From Candidatus Acutalibacter pullistercoris (GTDB lineage: Bacteria; Bacillota; Clostridia; Oscillospirales; Acutalibacteraceae): a DNA stretch of 34,974 nt. This document shows positions 31,653 through 34,974 of this stretch, one piece after another (positions within the stretch are counted from its first letter, which is position 1; each line of letters opens with the position of its first letter). Position numbers and translations under genes: made by a program. The notes under the pieces are model-generated. The model was not told where the DNA came from. It was given only the letters and a program-made list of their open reading frames with translations, and made no database searches. The stretch spans positions 1 through 34,974 of the forward strand of contig DXDU01000048.1 of NCBI GenBank assembly GCA_019115285.1. The letters run 5' to 3'.

Positions 31653-31676
31653 AGGGACGCACCAAAGCACGTCCCT
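31653..31676 (-). terminator. Terminator of rny
   Basis: Arms AGGGACG (31653-31659) and CGTCCCT (31670-31676) with a 10-base loop; the minus strand continues GGTTTGTTTGG. It is a weak-to-moderate terminator 10 bp after the rny stop. Confidence 0.6.
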
Positions 31677-31686
31677 GCAGTGTGTG

Positions 31687-33249
31687 TTATTTCGCGTAGT
31701 CCACGGCCCGGCTCTCCCGGATCATGTTCACCTTGATGGTGCCGGGGTAGTCCAGGTCCGCCTCAATCTTCTTGCAGATCTCCCGGGCCAGCAAGGTCAT
31801 CTTCTCGTCGTTGACCTTCTCAGGCTTGACCATCACCCGGATCTCACGTCCGGCCTGGATGGCGTAGCAGCTGTCCACCCCGTCGAAGGAGCGGGCCACC
31901 TCTTCCAGTTTCTCCAGGCGCTTGATGTAGTTTTCCAGGTTCTCCCGGCGGGCGCCGGGGCGGGCCGCGGAGATGGCGTCCGCTGCCTGGACCAGGCAGG
32001 CGATGACGGTCTTGGCCTCCACGTCCCCGTGGTGGGCGGCGATGGCGTGTACCACCGCTTCGCTCTCCCGGTACTTCTTGGCCACGTCCACGCCGATCTG
32101 CACGTGAGAGCCCTCCATCTCGTGGTCCAGGGCCTTGCCGATGTCATGGAGCAGGCCGGCCCGCTTGGCCACGGTGGGGTCCAGGCCCAGCTCGCTGGCC
32201 ATCATGCCGGCAAGGTAGGCCACTTCCAGAGAGTGGTTCAACACGTTCTGGCCGTAGCTGGTGCGGTAGCGCAGCCGGCCCAAGAGCTTCACCAGCTCGT
32301 GGTGGACGCCGTTTACGCCCACCTCCAGCACGGCGCGCTCGCCCTCCTGCTTGATGGTGTTGTCCACCTCCCGGCGGGCTTTCTCCACTGTCTCCTCAAT
32401 GCGGGTGGGGTGGATGCGGCCGTCGGCGATGAGCTTCTCCAGGGCGATGCGGGCCACCTCCCGGCGGACCGGCTCGAAGCTGGAGAGGGTGATGGCCTCG
32501 GGGGTGTCGTCGATGATCAGGTCCACCCCGGTGAGGGTCTCGATGGCCCGGATGTTCCGGCCTTCCCGGCCGATGATCCGGCCCTTCATCTCGTCGTTGG
32601 GCAGGGGCACCACGCTGATGGCCGCCTCGGACACGTGGTCCGCGGCGCAGCGCTGGATGGCCAGGGCGATGATTTCCCGGCCCACCCGGTCGGCCTCTTC
32701 CTTGGTCTGCTGCTGGAACTCCCGGACCTTTACGGCCTTTTCGTGGACCAGCTCGCTTTCCAGGTTGTTGAGCAGGTATTCCTTGGCCTGCTCCACGGAG
32801 AAGGAGGAGATCTTTTCCAGCATCTCAAACTGGCTCTTCTTCACCTGCTCCGCCTCTTTCAGGCGCTCTTCCGCTTTCTTGTTCTTCTGGTCGATCTGCT
32901 CTTCCTTGCGCTCGGCGTTTTCCAGCTTCTTCTCCAGGCTCTCCTCCTTCTGGAGGATCCGCCGCTCCTGATGCTGGATCTCCTTGCGCCTGTCGTTGAG
33001 CTCTTTTTCCGACTCGCTGCGCAGCCGGTGGATCTCGTCCTTGCCTTCCAGGACGATCTCCTTCTTCTTGGCCTCCGCGGTCTTGACGGCGTCGCCGATG
33101 ATGCGCTTCGCCTCGTCCTCAGCGGAGCCGATGGTGGCCTCGGCTTTGTTCTTCCGGTAGCCGATGCCCAGGACAAATGCCGCCGCCCCGGCGACGGCCG
33201 CCGCTAACACGGCGATGAGGATACTCAGCCATACTTCCATTTGGCCCAA
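31687..33249 (-). CDS. rny: Ribonuclease Y
   Basis: 520 residues, normal for RNase Y, the membrane-anchored endonuclease that starts mRNA decay in Firmicutes. A transmembrane helix (about 5-27), a long coiled coil rich in Glu and Lys (about 30-200), a KH domain (about 217-280, [13 protein letters not shown]) and an HD domain with [10 protein letters not shown] (about 366-376) are all present. The start is probably TTG 33249, 6 bases after AAAGGAGG; the ATG at 33240 is 15 bases away and so less well placed. The gene has a ~300-base leader from its promoter at 33548-33577. Confidence 0.96.
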   Translation of the reverse strand: MGQMEVWLSILIAVLAAAVAGAAAFVLGIGYRKNKAEATIGSAEDEAKRIIGDAVKTAEAKKKEIVLEGKDEIHRLRSESEKELNDRRKEIQHQERRILQKEESLEKKLENAERKEEQIDQKNKKAEERLKEAEQVKKSQFEMLEKISSFSVEQAKEYLLNNLESELVHEKAVKVREFQQQTKEEADRVGREIIALAIQRCAADHVSEAAISVVPLPNDEMKGRIIGREGRNIRAIETLTGVDLIIDDTPEAITLSSFEPVRREVARIALEKLIADGRIHPTRIEETVEKARREVDNTIKQEGERAVLEVGVNGVHHELVKLLGRLRYRTSYGQNVLNHSLEVAYLAGMMASELGLDPTVAKRAGLLHDIGKALDHEMEGSHVQIGVDVAKKYRESEAVVHAIAAHHGDVEAKTVIACLVQAADAISAARPGARRENLENYIKRLEKLEEVARSFDGVDSCYAIQAGREIRVMVKPEKVNDEKMTLLAREICKKIEADLDYPGTIKVNMIRESRAVDYAK

Positions 33250-33547
33250 AAGGCACCTCCTTTTGCGTGTTTTTCATTGGTTCAGGTTCAAAGGAATTGT
33301 GACAAAGCAGGACCCGGGGGACTCCCCCGGCAAATGCAGATGGCGGCTCCTTTTTTAGACCGATTCACTTTTCAATTTGATGGGATCAAAATTTTACCGG
33401 TATTTCACACAGGGCCAGGGGGACGTGGTCCCGCCGGGCTGCCCAGCGGCGCACCGCTGTTTTTTATCTGGAATTACTCAATAAAACGTGAGCAGAAATT
33501 GAAAAATAGGACAAATCTATAAAAAGCACCTCGTGCATTCTGATTCA
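33250..33547 (-). other. Long leader of rny with embedded hairpins
   Basis: About 300 bases between the rny promoter and start. It contains CCCGGGGGACTCCCC (33313-33327), which recurs inverted beyond the 3' end of rny; a plus-strand terminator-like hairpin (33444-33465); and a TTTTGAT/ATCAAAA inverted pair near 33375-33395. No coding frame with a good start is seen on either strand. Confidence 0.55.
33444..33465 (+). terminator. Plus-strand terminator-like hairpin in the rny leader
   Basis: Arms CAGCGG (33444-33449) and CCGCTG (33454-33459), loop CGCA, followed by a T6 run. No plus-strand gene or clear promoter lies upstream, so it would end an antisense or small RNA if functional. Confidence 0.55.
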
Positions 33548-33577
33548 ATTGTAGTACGGGGCAGGCGCAGTTGTCAA
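33548..33577 (-). promoter_or_regulatory. Promoter of rny
   Basis: Minus strand: -35 TTGACA (33577-33572), 18-bp spacer, -10 TACAAT (33553-33548). Confidence 0.8.
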
Positions 33578-33641
33578 GAATATTGTAACCTTTTCTTCAA
33601 ATTCTCTTCACAATTTGTGAAAAGCCCAGGCCCCCCAGCCC

Positions 33642-33670
33642 TTGACAAAGGCGGCGGGGGGTGGTATCAT
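33642..33670 (+). promoter_or_regulatory. Promoter of the thrS T-box transcript
   Basis: -35 TTGACA (33642-33647), 17-bp spacer, -10 TATCAT (33665-33670). It stands back to back with the rny promoter. Confidence 0.85.
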
Positions 33671-33694
33671 GGCCGTGATTTATGGACACAAGCT

Positions 33695-33968
33695 GTGAAA
33701 AGGAAGCCTTTTTCCAACATGCTGCCCGGCACAGAGAGCGGCCGCCGCGGGCTGTAAGCGGCTGCCCGGGGAGGGAAAAGGACACCGCCTTCGAGCTTCT
33801 TCCCGAGGGGGCCTGCCCCGTAAGGGAAGACGGGTGGCCCCGTTACAGGCCGCAACGAGGAAGCCCCCTGCGCGGCGGGCTTTGAATCCGGGTGGAACCG
33901 CGGGCCGTGGACAAAAACTTTCGCATGTCACGCCTGCCCCAGAGCTTGCTGGGGCAGGTGTTTTTCTT
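33695..33968 (+). promoter_or_regulatory. Threonine T-box riboswitch
   Basis: The leader between the promoter and thrS contains the T-box GGTGGAACCGCG (33891-33902) and an AGAGAG motif in stem I (33733-33738). The sequence GACACCG around 33781-33787 gives a candidate threonine specifier ACC (33784-33786). The antiterminator part is followed by a strong terminator hairpin (33931-33960). Uncharged tRNA-Thr binding would favour read-through into thrS. Specifier placement is by eye. Confidence 0.9.
33930..33968 (+). terminator. T-box-controlled terminator before thrS
   Basis: Ten perfect pairs CCTGCCCCAG (33933-33942) with CTGGGGCAGG (33949-33958), extended by a few more, followed by TTTTTCTTT. 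Confidence 0.92.
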
Positions 33969-33992
33969 TGCCCCGGCGGAAAGGAGTTTTCC

Positions 33993-34974
33993 ATGGTAAA
34001 GATCGATCTGAAAGGCCAGGTGCAGGAATTTGAGCAGGGCGTGACCCCCGCCGACGTGGCCAAGTCCATCGGCATGGGGCTTTACAAGTCCGCCTGCGCC
34101 GCCAAGGTGGACGGGGAAGTGGTGGACCTGCGCACCCCCATCGAGAAGGACTGCGCGCTGGAGATCCTCACCTTTGACAGCCCCGAGGGGAAGCACGCCT
34201 ACTGGCACACCACCTCTCACATCATGGCCCAGGCGGTGCTGCGGCTGTACCCCGGCACAAAGTTCTCCATCGGCCCGGCCATCGACAACGGCTTCTACTA
34301 CGACTTCGACTTAGAGCAGCCCCTCTCCACCGAGGACCTGCCGGGGATCGAGGCGGAGATGAAGAAGATCATCAAGGAGAATATCCCCCTGGAGCGGTTC
34401 GAGCTGCCGGCGGAGGAGGCTGCCCGGCTCATGGAGGGCCAGCCCTACAAGGAGGAGCTCATCGCCGAGCACGCCGGCAAGGGGGAGAACATCAGCTTCT
34501 ATAAGCAGGGGGACTTCACCGACCTGTGCGCCGGCCCCCACCTGATGACCACCGGCTGCGTGAAGGCTGTAAAGCTCACCGCCATTACAGGCGCCTACTG
34601 GCGGGGCGACGCCAAAAACAAGATGCTCACCCGGGTGTACGGTGTGTCCTTCCCCAAGCAGTCTCTGCTGGACGAGCACCTGCAGATGCTGGAGGAGGCC
34701 AAGAAGCGGGACCACCGGAAGCTGGGCAAGGAGCTGGGATTGTTCATGATGGCGGAGGAGGGCCCGGGCTTCCCCTTCTTCCTGCCCAAGGGCATGGTGC
34801 TGAAGAACCTGCTCATCGACTACTGGCGGGAGGTCCACAAGAAGTACGGGTACGTGGAGGTGTCCACCCCCATCATCCTCAGCCGGAAGCTGTGGGAGCG
34901 GTCCGGTCACTGGGACCACTACAAGGACAACATGTACACCACCGTCATCGATGACGAGGACTTCGCCATCAAGC
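33993..34974 (+). CDS. thrS: Threonyl-tRNA synthetase (3' end outside the window)
   Basis: 327 residues are visible from ATG 33993, which follows AAAGGAG. Domains in order: TGS (1-60), the editing domain with HTTSH (His72, His76) and LCAGPH (Cys178, His182 region) zinc/editing motifs, and the start of the class II catalytic core (PFFLPKGMVLKNLLIDYWREVH, motif 1, about 256-290). It charges tRNA-Thr. The frame is open at the end of the window, where the catalytic and anticodon-binding domains would follow. Expression is controlled by the T-box leader. Confidence 0.97.
   Translation, partial: MVKIDLKGQVQEFEQGVTPADVAKSIGMGLYKSACAAKVDGEVVDLRTPIEKDCALEILTFDSPEGKHAYWHTTSHIMAQAVLRLYPGTKFSIGPAIDNGFYYDFDLEQPLSTEDLPGIEAEMKKIIKENIPLERFELPAEEAARLMEGQPYKEELIAEHAGKGENISFYKQGDFTDLCAGPHLMTTGCVKAVKLTAITGAYWRGDAKNKMLTRVYGVSFPKQSLLDEHLQMLEEAKKRDHRKLGKELGLFMMAEEGPGFPFFLPKGMVLKNLLIDYWREVHKKYGYVEVSTPIILSRKLWERSGHWDHYKDNMYTTVIDDEDFAIK

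Overview
The window is a GC-rich bacterial chromosome segment. Synteny (hprK-PHP-murB-rapZ-whiA-dnaE-pfkA; fakA-recG; rny-ymdB), strong AGGAGG ribosome-binding sites, a Thr T-box before thrS and SLH-type surface proteins point to a high-GC Firmicute, most likely a gut Oscillospiraceae/Ruminococcaceae member (Flavonifractor/Lawsonibacter-like). That placement is inference from gene content; no 16S or other taxonomic marker is present.

Positions 1 to about 4130 are the right end of an integrated mobilizable element: the tail of a helix-turn-helix protein, about 930 bp of repeat-rich noncoding DNA (candidate oriT region), mobC, a short relaxase and a tyrosine integrase. The integrase lies against the 3' end of an intact initiator tRNA-fMet gene (4133-4209, minus), the likely attachment site. 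No type IV secretion genes are seen, so the element would depend on a helper. Its other end lies outside the window.

Positions 4447 to 15718 (plus strand) are a core block: HPr kinase hprK, a PHP phosphoesterase, murB, rapZ, a zeta-toxin-like P-loop kinase, whiA, a small membrane protein, dnaE, then pfkA with its own promoter and an arylamine N-acetyltransferase. The usual yvcK between rapZ and whiA is absent, and the zeta-like kinase sits in its place.

Positions 15719 to 19835: a partial duplication of the sfsA 3' end with its terminator, then sfsA (minus), then divergently an OmpR-type response regulator, histidine kinase and triple-PepSY lipoprotein. A TTTCATG direct repeat overlaps the expected -35 of the lipoprotein promoter and looks like the regulator's target.

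Positions 19836 to 26567 (minus) form a cell-surface block: a DHHW/AlgX-like protein and an MBOAT O-acyltransferase (a probable pair for acylating a wall polymer), a Pro/Thr-rich lipoprotein, and two paralogous SLH plus transglutaminase-like proteins.

Positions 26747 to 33249 (minus) carry recG, fakA (DhaL/DegV-like), ymdB and rny. On the other side of a divergent promoter region, thrS begins at 33993 behind a T-box leader and runs off the end of the window.
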